64,000 bases of DNA from Lachnospiraceae bacterium (GTDB lineage: Bacteria > Bacillota > Clostridia > Lachnospirales > Lachnospiraceae). Below the pieces are notes generated by a model. The model saw nothing but the letters and a program-made list of their open reading frames with translations, searched no databases and was not told the DNA's origin. Position numbers and translations under genes: made by a program. The stretch covers positions 1 to 64,000 of the forward strand of contig JAEERY010000013.1 of assembly GCA_016286035.1 (NCBI GenBank), in the 5' to 3' direction. Below, piece by piece: positions 9,440-17,688 of the stretch (positions are counted from its first letter, which is position 1; every line of letters begins with the position of its first letter).

Positions 9440-9479
9440 ACAATCTCTTCTTGAGAAGATTGTTATTATGTTATAAAAT
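9440..9479 (+). promoter_or_regulatory. Probable tmcAL promoter with imperfect inverted repeat
   Basis: TTGAGA (9451-9456) and TAAAAT (9474-9479) are separated by 17 bases. The -35 box sits inside an imperfect inverted repeat with ACAATCT at 9440-9446 and AGATTGT at the other end (about 9457-9463), a possible operator. Confidence 0.5.
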
Positions 9480-9530
9480 ATAAACTTGCGAAGAGATCTT
9501 ATAAATAAGTAGAAAGGTTTTTTGAGGGAT

Positions 9531-10862
9531 ATGAAGATAACCGGCATCATCTGTGAATACAATCCGTTTCACAACGGACACAAGTACCAGATTGATAAAT
9601 TAAGAGAATCAGGCTCCGATTATATAATCGCAGTCATGAGCGGTGACTGGGTTCAAAGAGGAGGTCCCGCGATAATAGACAAGCATTCACGTACACGCAT
9701 GGCTCTAAAAAGCGGCGTTGATATGGTAATAGAATTACCTGTCATATATTCAACCGGTGCAGCCGGTGATTTTGCTTACGGCGGTGTATCGCTTCTCGAT
9801 GCATTGGGATGTGTTGATGAACTGAGTTTCGGTTGCGAATCACCATCTCTTGAAGCTCTTGAGGATGTTACGCAGTTCATGCTCACCCATCAGGAAGAAC
9901 TTGCTAAAGAAATAGCTTCCTATATGAAGGAAGGAAACTCATATCCAAAAGCAAGAGAACTTGCTCTTTTAAATCATTTCAACGAGCATATCGTTGAGGG
10001 ACTCTGCAAGCCCAATAACACACTTGCCACAGAATACCGCAAGGCACTTTATAATCTTGACAGCAAGATAAAACCCTGCCCTATCCATCGAATCGGCAGT
10101 AATTATAACGAGACAAAGCTTAATATGCAGTCATACAGTTCAGCGACAGCTATAAGAGAATGCATCTTATCAAGCTATGATTACATGAAAAACGATGATT
10201 CATATATCAGGAGCAATGATGATATCGTAGGTATAAGCAACATGTCATTCGTTGGAAATACAGCTGTAAGACAGGCGATGAGCGAACCGCTCTCTCCCAT
10301 CATCAATCATGTTCCGTCATCAACATACGATATTCTTTTAGAGCGTCTTGGAAGATCATATCCGTTAACCTCCCAGAATTTCTCGCGTGAAGTCGGATAT
10401 AAAGCCATACTTGAAAAAGAAGAAGGATATGAGGATTATCTTGATGTATCAAGAGAGCTGTCGGATAAGATCAAAAAGAATCTCATATATTTCCAGTCAT
10501 ATGATCAGTTCTGTACTCTCTTAAAGACCAAAGAGATAACATATTCAAGAGTAAGCAGATGTCTTACACATATTCTTTTGAATATCAAAAAGGATTGCTA
10601 CGACGAAGACAAGAAAGCAAGCTATGCAAGAGTACTCGGCTTTAGGAAAGACAGCGAAAAGCTTCTTTCGATCATCAAGGAATCATCTTCGATCCCTATG
10701 ATAACCAAGCTTGCTGATGCATCAAATGTGCTTGATGAAAGACAGATGAAACTTTTAGACAGAGATATTATGGCTGCTCATATATTTGACTTCGTATCCG
10801 CATGCAAATATCAGAGCAACGAAAATGCCAATGAATTTACCCGTCAGATAGTTATAATCTGA
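9531..10862 (+). CDS. tmcAL: tRNA(Met) cytidine acetate ligase TmcAL
   Basis: TmcAL uses acetate and ATP to make N4-acetylcytidine at the wobble base of elongator tRNA-Met. The nucleotidyltransferase-like N terminus shows the family pattern EYNPFHNGHKYQI, with the HxGH ATP-binding motif. The following domain is long and helical, and the total of about 443 residues is normal. I take the ATG at 9531 because the family starts M-K-I-x-G-I-I. A TTG at 9522 is better spaced from AAAGG and cannot be excluded. It is the only plus-strand gene in the first 44 kb and is divergent from pta. Confidence 0.9.
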   Translation: MKITGIICEYNPFHNGHKYQIDKLRESGSDYIIAVMSGDWVQRGGPAIIDKHSRTRMALKSGVDMVIELPVIYSTGAAGDFAYGGVSLLDALGCVDELSFGCESPSLEALEDVTQFMLTHQEELAKEIASYMKEGNSYPKARELALLNHFNEHIVEGLCKPNNTLATEYRKALYNLDSKIKPCPIHRIGSNYNETKLNMQSYSSATAIRECILSSYDYMKNDDSYIRSNDDIVGISNMSFVGNTAVRQAMSEPLSPIINHVPSSTYDILLERLGRSYPLTSQNFSREVGYKAILEKEEGYEDYLDVSRELSDKIKKNLIYFQSYDQFCTLLKTKEITYSRVSRCLTHILLNIKKDCYDEDKKASYARVLGFRKDSEKLLSIIKESSSIPMITKLADASNVLDERQMKLLDRDIMAAHIFDFVSACKYQSNENANEFTRQIVII

Positions 10863-10899
10863 TCTGCTACGGTTCATTTCTTATCTTAGACATAATTTA

Positions 10900-10930
10900 A
10901 GGGCTGACATGTGTCAGCCCTATATTTTTA
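10900..10930 (+). terminator. Terminator between tmcAL and GH43 gene
   Basis: A 9-bp GC-rich stem (10900-10908 with 10913-10921) has an ATGT loop and is followed by TATTTTTA on the plus strand. Convergent genes share it. The minus-strand tail is weaker. Confidence 0.85.
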
Positions 10931-12511
10931 TCAGTCTGCTTTATATGTAAGATCCTTGAACAATACATATGAATCAGAATCTTTTCCGTTAGCAGATGCA
11001 TATACGCCTATACAGCATCCAACGAATCCGCCGGCAACCTCTGTTGAAAGGTTTGAAACCGATGCTTCTCCAAGTTTTACTTCACCCGCAAAAACCCTGG
11101 TGTTTAATCCGTCGACCACTATTGTTAGTTCAACTATTCCATTCTTTACTATATCAGAAGCATTGCATGTACCGATAACATCATCTTTTCCATCCTGACA
11201 AAGTACCATGCTGCAAACAGAATCCTTAATTTCTGCTCTCAGATTATAAAGATTGTTCTGCATGAGCACCAGACCTGCACTTACACCATCTTTAACAGTG
11301 CTGATATCGATCTGAGCTGATGATCTAAAGTGGTGATGCTGCTGTCTGATACATACGTAAGAAGGGCTTGCTACAGCCTTGATATCATCCTTTGAGGCTT
11401 TAAGAAGTAGTCCTTCTCCGTTAAGCTTGTACATATCATCCGGGTAGTTTCTCAGGAAGAGGAATTCGTCTCCGAGTTCATTCATGTTTTCAAAAACATA
11501 TTCTCTTTCGGTACCCGGGATCGCAGTCTTGCGTCTCGTTCTGTTTGTATATGAATCGGGATCCTTTAGAGGATTCCATTCGGGAAGGTCTATCTCAACA
11601 GTATCCGTTAACATTCCCACACCCGGATTAACGACCGGCCAGTCATCTTCCCAGATGAATTTAGCAAGGAATGTTTCTCTTCCCATTGTTGTATATCTTT
11701 CAAGAGGTCTTACGGCAAGCACTGTCATGTACCATTCATCATTGGGAGTCTTTATGATATCACCGTGACCTACATACTTTATGGGATAATCCTTTCCAAG
11801 ATGTCTGTGTGTAAGTATCGGATTCTTTGGATTTCCCTCGTAAGGTCCCCAGATATCCTTACTTCTGCATATCATAACAGAGTGTTCGGGGCCTGTACCG
11901 CCTTCGGCATGCATGATGTAATAATATCCGTTCTCTTTATAGATATGCGGTCCTTCAGGCCATATGCACCCTTTCAGGGCACCATTCCATACATTCTTCT
12001 TTTCGCCGATAAGCTTCCAGTTAACAAGATCAACTTCACTTATATAGATATACCAGTCTCCGTTATACTTTACTCCGTCCGGATTTGGATGAGTGCCGAT
12101 ATAATAGCACTTTCCGTCATCGTCAAAGAAAAGCGAAGGATCTATGCCGTCTGCATCTTCCAGATAATGAGGTTCCGACCACGGTCCTTCCGGATTCTTT
12201 GCAGTAACAATGAAGTTTCCGCCGTGTGTCACATTTGTGCATATAACATAGAACATTCCGTCATAATATCTTATGGTCGGCGCAAACAGTCCCTGTGAAT
12301 GATCCGCTCCTTCAAGCGGAAGCTGAGAATGTCTGTTAAGTACATTGCCTATCTGTTCCCAATGTGCAAGATCCTTACTATGCATTAGTGACAAACCCGG
12401 AAAATAGGCAAATGTCGAGTTGCAAAGATAATAATCCTCTCCGACTGCACATATGGAAGGATCGGGATAAAATCCCGGCATTATCGGGTTTTTTGCTGTA
12501 ACCGTTCCCAT
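10931..12511 (-). CDS. Glycoside hydrolase family 43 beta-xylosidase-like enzyme
   Basis: The predicted activity is release of xylose (or arabinose) from xylo-oligosaccharides. The N-terminal five-bladed propeller carries the three GH43 acidic residues: D17 in GFYPDPSI (base), D124 in GIDPSLFF (pKa modulator) and E186 in WPEGPHIY (acid). A beta-sandwich domain follows from about residue 330. There is no signal peptide, so it acts in the cytoplasm on imported oligosaccharides. The ATG at 12511 has AGGAGG six bases upstream. An in-frame start 19 codons earlier would overlap UPF0210. It is the last gene of a housekeeping run, 16 bases after UPF0210, with no transporter or sugar regulator nearby. 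Confidence 0.88.
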   Translation of the reverse strand: MGTVTAKNPIMPGFYPDPSICAVGEDYYLCNSTFAYFPGLSLMHSKDLAHWEQIGNVLNRHSQLPLEGADHSQGLFAPTIRYYDGMFYVICTNVTHGGNFIVTAKNPEGPWSEPHYLEDADGIDPSLFFDDDGKCYYIGTHPNPDGVKYNGDWYIYISEVDLVNWKLIGEKKNVWNGALKGCIWPEGPHIYKENGYYYIMHAEGGTGPEHSVMICRSKDIWGPYEGNPKNPILTHRHLGKDYPIKYVGHGDIIKTPNDEWYMTVLAVRPLERYTTMGRETFLAKFIWEDDWPVVNPGVGMLTDTVEIDLPEWNPLKDPDSYTNRTRRKTAIPGTEREYVFENMNELGDEFLFLRNYPDDMYKLNGEGLLLKASKDDIKAVASPSYVCIRQQHHHFRSSAQIDISTVKDGVSAGLVLMQNNLYNLRAEIKDSVCSMVLCQDGKDDVIGTCNASDIVKNGIVELTIVVDGLNTRVFAGEVKLGEASVSNLSTEVAGGFVGCCIGVYASANGKDSDSYVLFKDLTYKAD

Positions 12512-12527
12512 TTCATACCTCCTGATG

Positions 12528-13892
12528 TTAGTTCTTAAAGCTGTGGATGGGTGCAGGTATCCTGCCACCTCTGTTTACAAATGCTTCGCAACTGAATCCG
12601 TTGACAGGCATAATCGGTGCATGACCAAGCAAGCCTCCGAATTCAACATTGTCTCCGACAGTCTTGCCAATAACCGGTATGATCCTGACTGCCGTGGTCT
12701 TCTGGTTTATCATGCCTATGGCAAGCTCATCGGCTATAATACCTGATATAGTACTGTTCGGTGTATCTCCGGGGATAGCTATCATATCAAGTCCTACGGA
12801 ACATACACATGTCATTGCTTCAAGCTTTTCAATTGTTAAAGCTCCGGCATTGACCGCATCTATCATACCCTGATCTTCACTGACAGGGATAAACGCTCCG
12901 CTTAATCCTCCTACATAACTTGATGCCATGACTCCACCCTTTTTAACCTGATCGTTTAATAGTGCGAGTGCTGCGGTTGTACCTGGTGCTCCTGTCTGTT
13001 CAAGACCGATCTCGCATAAAATGTCAGCAACGCTGTCGCCTATAGCAGGAGTGGGTGCAAGGCTTAAGTCAACTATTCCAAAAGGGATACCGAGTCTCTT
13101 TGATGCTTCCCTTGCTACTATCTGACCTACTCTTGTTACCTTGAAAGCAGTCTTCTTAATAGTCTCGCAAAGAACCTCAAAGTTCTCTCCTCTTACTTTT
13201 TCGAGAGCAAATTTAACAACTCCGGGACCCGAAACCCCGACATTTATGATGCTGTCCGCTTCGGTCACGCCGTGAAAAGCTCCTGCCATGAAGGGATTAT
13301 CATCGGGCGCATTGCAAAGCACAACAAGCTTTGTACATCCAATAGAATCCTTATCCTTTGTCTTTTCGGCAGTTTCTTTTATTACCTTACCCATGAGCTT
13401 CACGCCGTCCATGTTAAGACCGGTTCTTGTTGAACCGAGAACAACACTGCTCATTATCCTATCCGTAGAACAGAGTGCATCGGGGATGGATCTGATAAGC
13501 ATCTCTTCCCCGGGTGTCATCCCCTTTGCAACAAGAGCACTGTATCCGCCTATAAAGTTTACTCCTACAGCCTTTGCAGCCTTATCGAGTGTCTTTGCGA
13601 TACTGACAAAATCATCTGTTGTCTTGCAGGCGCTTGCTCCTATAAGGCCTATGGGAGTTACACTTATACGCTTGTTGACGATCGGGATACCAAACTCCTT
13701 TGATATATCCTCGCCTGTTTTTACAAGGTCTTTTGCAACCGTGCAGATCTTGTTGTAGATCTTTTCGTTTAACTTGTTAATGTCTGAATCGATACAATCA
13801 AGAAGGCTGATACCAAGTGTTATAGTCCTGACATCGAGATTTTCCTTCTCAACCATCTCATTGGTCTCTGCGACCTCAAATATATTTATCAT
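12528..13892 (-). CDS. UPF0210 (PFL-type) family protein
   Basis: This 454-residue protein belongs to the UPF0210 family, which is almost always paired with a small ACT-domain protein, as here. Recognisable segments include [20 protein letters not shown] at the C terminus and [16 protein letters not shown]. The biochemical role is not established to my knowledge, and I assign none. It begins 24 bases after the ACT gene with an AAAGGA site upstream. Confidence 0.88.
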   Translation of the reverse strand: MINIFEVAETNEMVEKENLDVRTITLGISLLDCIDSDINKLNEKIYNKICTVAKDLVKTGEDISKEFGIPIVNKRISVTPIGLIGASACKTTDDFVSIAKTLDKAAKAVGVNFIGGYSALVAKGMTPGEEMLIRSIPDALCSTDRIMSSVVLGSTRTGLNMDGVKLMGKVIKETAEKTKDKDSIGCTKLVVLCNAPDDNPFMAGAFHGVTEADSIINVGVSGPGVVKFALEKVRGENFEVLCETIKKTAFKVTRVGQIVAREASKRLGIPFGIVDLSLAPTPAIGDSVADILCEIGLEQTGAPGTTAALALLNDQVKKGGVMASSYVGGLSGAFIPVSEDQGMIDAVNAGALTIEKLEAMTCVCSVGLDMIAIPGDTPNSTISGIIADELAIGMINQKTTAVRIIPVIGKTVGDNVEFGGLLGHAPIMPVNGFSCEAFVNRGGRIPAPIHSFKN

Positions 13893-13916
13893 ATCAGATA
13901 TGATCCTTTCAATTGA

Positions 13917-14189
13917 TTATATTCTGTGCATGCTGTTGAAGATCTCTTCACGCTGACACTTGATGATAACTCCTATGCTTTCTCCCAAAGCTGCAAGTTC
14001 GTCGCTTATCTCGCCAAACGGCTTTGTTGACTGAGTCATATCCGTGATCATCATCATATTGAAGTATCCCTGCAGTATCGTCTGAGAGATATCGTTGATA
14101 TTAATGTTGTTTTCCGCAAGATAAGTACATACCTTTGCGATGATGCCAACCTCATCATGTCCTACTACTGTAATGATTGTCTTGTTCAC
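13917..14189 (-). CDS. ACT domain protein, UPF0237 family
   Basis: The 90-residue protein is essentially one ACT domain with a second partial repeat. It opens TIITVVGHDEVGIIAKVC, the usual ligand-binding strand-turn of amino-acid-sensing ACT domains. It starts at GTG (14189) after an AAAGGA site. It is the standard partner of UPF0210 and probably senses an amino acid or related ligand for it (inference). Confidence 0.88.
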   Translation of the reverse strand: MNKTIITVVGHDEVGIIAKVCTYLAENNININDISQTILQGYFNMMMITDMTQSTKPFGEISDELAALGESIGVIIKCQREEIFNSMHRI

Positions 14190-14213
14190 TTTTTTATGTC
14201 CTTTCGTTGTATA

Positions 14214-15011
14214 TTAAAGGTTCACAACCTGTGACATGCAGTCACGCTTTGCGACCATTATCTCAAAATCATTTGCAGAATACACATTGTCTGCGAGGTC
14301 TATCTCCACTCTTACAGTCTCATAAGCAAGCTCCGGAAGATTATTCTCCTTGCTCAGGTGTCCAAGGAATATCTTTCCCATCTTATCGTTTAAAACCTGA
14401 GAAACAAGCCTGCCCGACAGTTCGTTTGACAGATGTCCATGATCTGATAGTATCCTTTGTTTTAACGGATAAGGATAAGGTCCGACCTGAAGCATTCGTA
14501 CATCATGGTTTGCTTCTATGAGCATCGAATCCATGCCCCTTAAATTCTCTACCGTATACTCACTGTAAGTCCCCATATCTGTTGCCACAGCAAGTTTCTT
14601 GCCGTCCGCCGCAAATGTATATGCTACGGGATCTATCGCATCATGACTCGTCCTGAATGCCCTTACGATGATATCCTTTATCTTGATATCGCAGTCCGGA
14701 GCTATCGGATGGAAAATATCATCCTCGACTTTTCCAAGATACTTGTATGCTTTTATAGCATCTATTGTATCCTTTGTCGCATAGACGGGTATGCTGTACT
14801 TTCTGCAGATTACCCCAAGACCGCCGATATGATCCACATGCTCATGAGTTATGAGTATACCGTCAAGATCCTGTCCGCATATATCGAGACTTCTTAAAGC
14901 TTCATCCACTCTTTTTCCGCTTATCCCGACATCCACCAAAATATGTGTATTGTTACTGCCGACATAGATGCAGTTACCGCTGCTCCCACTGGCTATAGGT
15001 GCAAATCGCAT
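14214..15011 (-). CDS. Metallo-beta-lactamase fold hydrolase, WalJ/YycJ type
   Basis: A 265-residue MBL-fold protein with the metal motif HEHVDHIGG and a beginning (MRFAPIASGSSGNCIYV) typical of the YycJ/WalJ group. The family is linked to DNA/cell-wall homeostasis and has been proposed to be a nuclease. The usual walRK neighbours are absent. It begins immediately after the FtsA-like stop, so the two are probably translated together. Confidence 0.88.
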   Translation of the reverse strand: MRFAPIASGSSGNCIYVGSNNTHILVDVGISGKRVDEALRSLDICGQDLDGILITHEHVDHIGGLGVICRKYSIPVYATKDTIDAIKAYKYLGKVEDDIFHPIAPDCDIKIKDIIVRAFRTSHDAIDPVAYTFAADGKKLAVATDMGTYSEYTVENLRGMDSMLIEANHDVRMLQVGPYPYPLKQRILSDHGHLSNELSGRLVSQVLNDKMGKIFLGHLSKENNLPELAYETVRVEIDLADNVYSANDFEIMVAKRDCMSQVVNL

Positions 15012-17087
15012 TTATATCTTCTCCCAGTATACTTCGATAACATCGCCATCGTGTATCTCTTCCATGTATTCGGCTGAAGCACCGTTCTTCTTTGTGACTA
15101 TGGCTCCCTGAGGCTTTGAAAGATCAAAATCTATCTTATCAAAGATGTCAACAAAGACATATGAACTCTTGGAATCAAGAGTTACAGGCTTATCATTTAC
15201 GGTGACTACTATCTTTTTCTTTTTGGCTTTCTTTTTGGTCACCGGCTTTTCTTCTGCTTTATTGTTTTCCTCGTCAGCCTTTTCATCCGTTTCCGATTCA
15301 TCTTCTTCGGGAAGTTCGTCAAAGCTCAGTGCATCGACCATCTTCCACTCTACGGTAAAGTTCTCATAGACTTTTGTATCATCATCGGCTTTTTTATTGT
15401 TGACCATACATACTGCATTTTCTTTATTGTCGATATCCATAAACTGCATGATCTGTTCGACCGTGTAATAATCCAGTATCTTTATTTCATCTCCCTGGCA
15501 TATATCATAGTACTCGGATTCCAGATTTCCGTTTACGGATACAAACTTGGGCATTGATACATCTATACCGTTTACGTTGAATCTGATCGTATCCTTATAC
15601 CCCGGAAGTGCCGATACCTTCATCGCGCCTTCAGCACCTGCAGTTGATTCGACAACCTCAATGATATCATGTTCTTTTATATGGGTATTAAGATTAGCGA
15701 TCTCTCCGTTAACAGTAATAACCGCAGGCTCTCCCAGAGAACCTCTGACCATTCTCTCAACACCGTCAAGTGTGTATATGAGAGGTTTGCCGGATTTAGG
15801 GAAGAATCCTTCTCCTGGAAACTCTGTCTGCATGGCAACATCCATGACAGTCAGATTGTTATTGTTATATATCTTTACCCTTGTTCCGTTGAAATCAACG
15901 TAGATAAAGTTGTTTGTCTCTTCATAGAAGCTTAATGCGATACCAATGGGTGTTACCAGTAAGGAATCCGCCTTTAAACTGGTATCCTCAAACACGATAT
16001 CATCCATTACTTCACGGCCTCTTAAAGCTACCCTGTTCTTTGCCACTCCAAGCTTATTTGCAAGGCATTCCGTGTAACCGGGGAATATACCGCCGCCACC
16101 CACAACGAATACAGCGCCTACGGTCTTACCTCCGTTTAATTCAATGATCTTTTCTGCGACCTGGGAAGCCATGTTCTCAACATCATCTGCGACAACCTTT
16201 GCGATCTCATCTTTGCTGATCGTCATCTTGTTACCCATGACATCCTTATATGTTATCTTTGCTTTTATAACGCTTTGCTTTTTGATCTTTTCAGCAGTAT
16301 TGAAATCCACCATACAGTGTGTAGCGATTGACTCTGTCAGACTGTCACCAGCTGTAGGCAGCATTCCGAATGCGATGATGCTTCCGTCTTTTGTGATAGA
16401 TATATCCGATGTTCCGGCACCCACGTCAACAAGTGCTATGTTAAGAAGTCTGAACTTTTCAGGTATTGCCAGACCGATGGCTGCTATAGGCTCCAATGTC
16501 AAAGATGCAACCTCAAGGCCTGCAAGGTCCACTGCCTTATACAATCCGTCAACAACATCATCAGGCAAAAATGTCGCTATTATATCAACACCGATCTTTT
16601 TAGCCTTATGATTCTCAAGATTACTCATTACGGAATCATGCATGTAATATCTTACGATACTGCTTCCTACACAGTAGAATTTCATATCCACATCATTCGA
16701 TGAAAGGAATTTCTTGTATGCTTCCTCTATCGCTGACGAATTAAGTGTGTAGATATCTTCTTCTGTAATGACCTTGACATCATCAAACTTCATATCAACA
16801 TGTGCCTGTTCAGTTCTAAGCACACGTCCTGCGGCTGCGATACAGACCCTTGAAAGCTTTGTTGAGAGCTTTTCTTCAAGTTCTTTCGTAACATCTTTGA
16901 TCGTTTGTGCAACCTTTGCTATATCATGGATCTGACCATCCAGCATGGCACGTGTCTCATGTTCTTTTTTTGCCATTGCGACCACGATGAATTTCTTGCC
17001 TTTACGATAACCGACCGTACCGACAACGCTTCTGGTCCCTATATCCAGTCCGTATACCATTTGAACAGTCTGTTTGCTGTCTGACAT
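15012..17087 (-). CDS. FtsA-like actin-fold protein with C-terminal extension
   Basis: The first about 395 residues are an FtsA/PilM-type actin-like ATPase: phosphate-1 YGLDIGTRS (12-20), phosphate-2 DVGAGTSD (221-228) and adenosine motif VVGGGG (328-333). The remaining about 300 residues are not part of normal FtsA (about 410-450 residues). They hold repeated short units with VNG...GDxIxI patterns (457-478, 517-538, 666-686) and an acidic-then-lysine-rich linker at about 588-626. No C-terminal amphipathic membrane anchor is evident. It lies between coaE and a WalJ-type gene. It is likely a paralogue with a distinct role rather than the main divisome FtsA. Confidence 0.8.
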   Translation of the reverse strand: MSDSKQTVQMVYGLDIGTRSVVGTVGYRKGKKFIVVAMAKKEHETRAMLDGQIHDIAKVAQTIKDVTKELEEKLSTKLSRVCIAAAGRVLRTEQAHVDMKFDDVKVITEEDIYTLNSSAIEEAYKKFLSSNDVDMKFYCVGSSIVRYYMHDSVMSNLENHKAKKIGVDIIATFLPDDVVDGLYKAVDLAGLEVASLTLEPIAAIGLAIPEKFRLLNIALVDVGAGTSDISITKDGSIIAFGMLPTAGDSLTESIATHCMVDFNTAEKIKKQSVIKAKITYKDVMGNKMTISKDEIAKVVADDVENMASQVAEKIIELNGGKTVGAVFVVGGGGIFPGYTECLANKLGVAKNRVALRGREVMDDIVFEDTSLKADSLLVTPIGIALSFYEETNNFIYVDFNGTRVKIYNNNNLTVMDVAMQTEFPGEGFFPKSGKPLIYTLDGVERMVRGSLGEPAVITVNGEIANLNTHIKEHDIIEVVESTAGAEGAMKVSALPGYKDTIRFNVNGIDVSMPKFVSVNGNLESEYYDICQGDEIKILDYYTVEQIMQFMDIDNKENAVCMVNNKKADDDTKVYENFTVEWKMVDALSFDELPEEDESETDEKADEENNKAEEKPVTKKKAKKKKIVVTVNDKPVTLDSKSSYVFVDIFDKIDFDLSKPQGAIVTKKNGASAEYMEEIHDGDVIEVYWEKI

Positions 17088-17100
17088 TGTGATAACCTCT

Positions 17101-17688
17101 TCATCCTAACAATTTGCGAATCTGCTTAACCGTGTTTTCAAACCCGGCACTGTTGTCTATACACTTATCACTGCCCTTTTTAAAGTCTTCTTCCGATAAC
17201 TGGGCAGCCATTATGGAATCTATCTTTTCATCACTGTATCCTCTGGACCTCTTTAATCTTTCTCTTCTTACCTCTTCTTTGGTATATATATACCACATCT
17301 CATCGACATGGGCATTGTATCCGCACTCGATCAAAAGAGCAGCTTCTATGAAAAGATAATCTATCTTTCCCTTTTCTTTCTCCGTCTTTTTATATTCAAG
17401 GATGTAATCCTTGACAGCAGGATGTATGATATCATTTACCCTTAGTAAAAGACTCTCGTCGGCAAATATCTTTGCCGCCATCTTTTTCTTATCTATCCTC
17501 TTATCTTTTCCAAGGATATCTTTTCCAAGCAGATCTATCAGAGGCTGATAGCATACTTCACCGGGTTCTTTTATCTCATTTGCCACATCATCTGCTGTTA
17601 TGATCTTGCAGTTGTAGTTTTCCCTGATATATTCAAGTATCCTTGATTTTCCGCAGCCGACTCCGCCCGTGATACCGATGGTCTTCAT
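17101..17688 (-). CDS. coaE: Dephospho-CoA kinase
   Basis: CoaE phosphorylates dephospho-CoA, the last step of coenzyme A synthesis. The P-loop is GGVGCGKS near the N terminus, and ADDVANE matches the substrate-binding region. The 195-residue length is normal. The ATG directly abuts the polA stop (TAAATG). Confidence 0.95.
   Translation of the reverse strand: MKTIGITGGVGCGKSRILEYIRENYNCKIITADDVANEIKEPGEVCYQPLIDLLGKDILGKDKRIDKKKMAAKIFADESLLLRVNDIIHPAVKDYILEYKKTEKEKGKIDYLFIEAALLIECGYNAHVDEMWYIYTKEEVRRERLKRSRGYSDEKIDSIMAAQLSEEDFKKGSDKCIDNSAGFENTVKQIRKLLG

Noticed and set aside
16144-16611. Open frame on the plus strand opposite the FtsA-like gene
   Set aside because: It is low-complexity Ser/Ile-rich and has no ribosome site or homology. 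It is a shadow frame.
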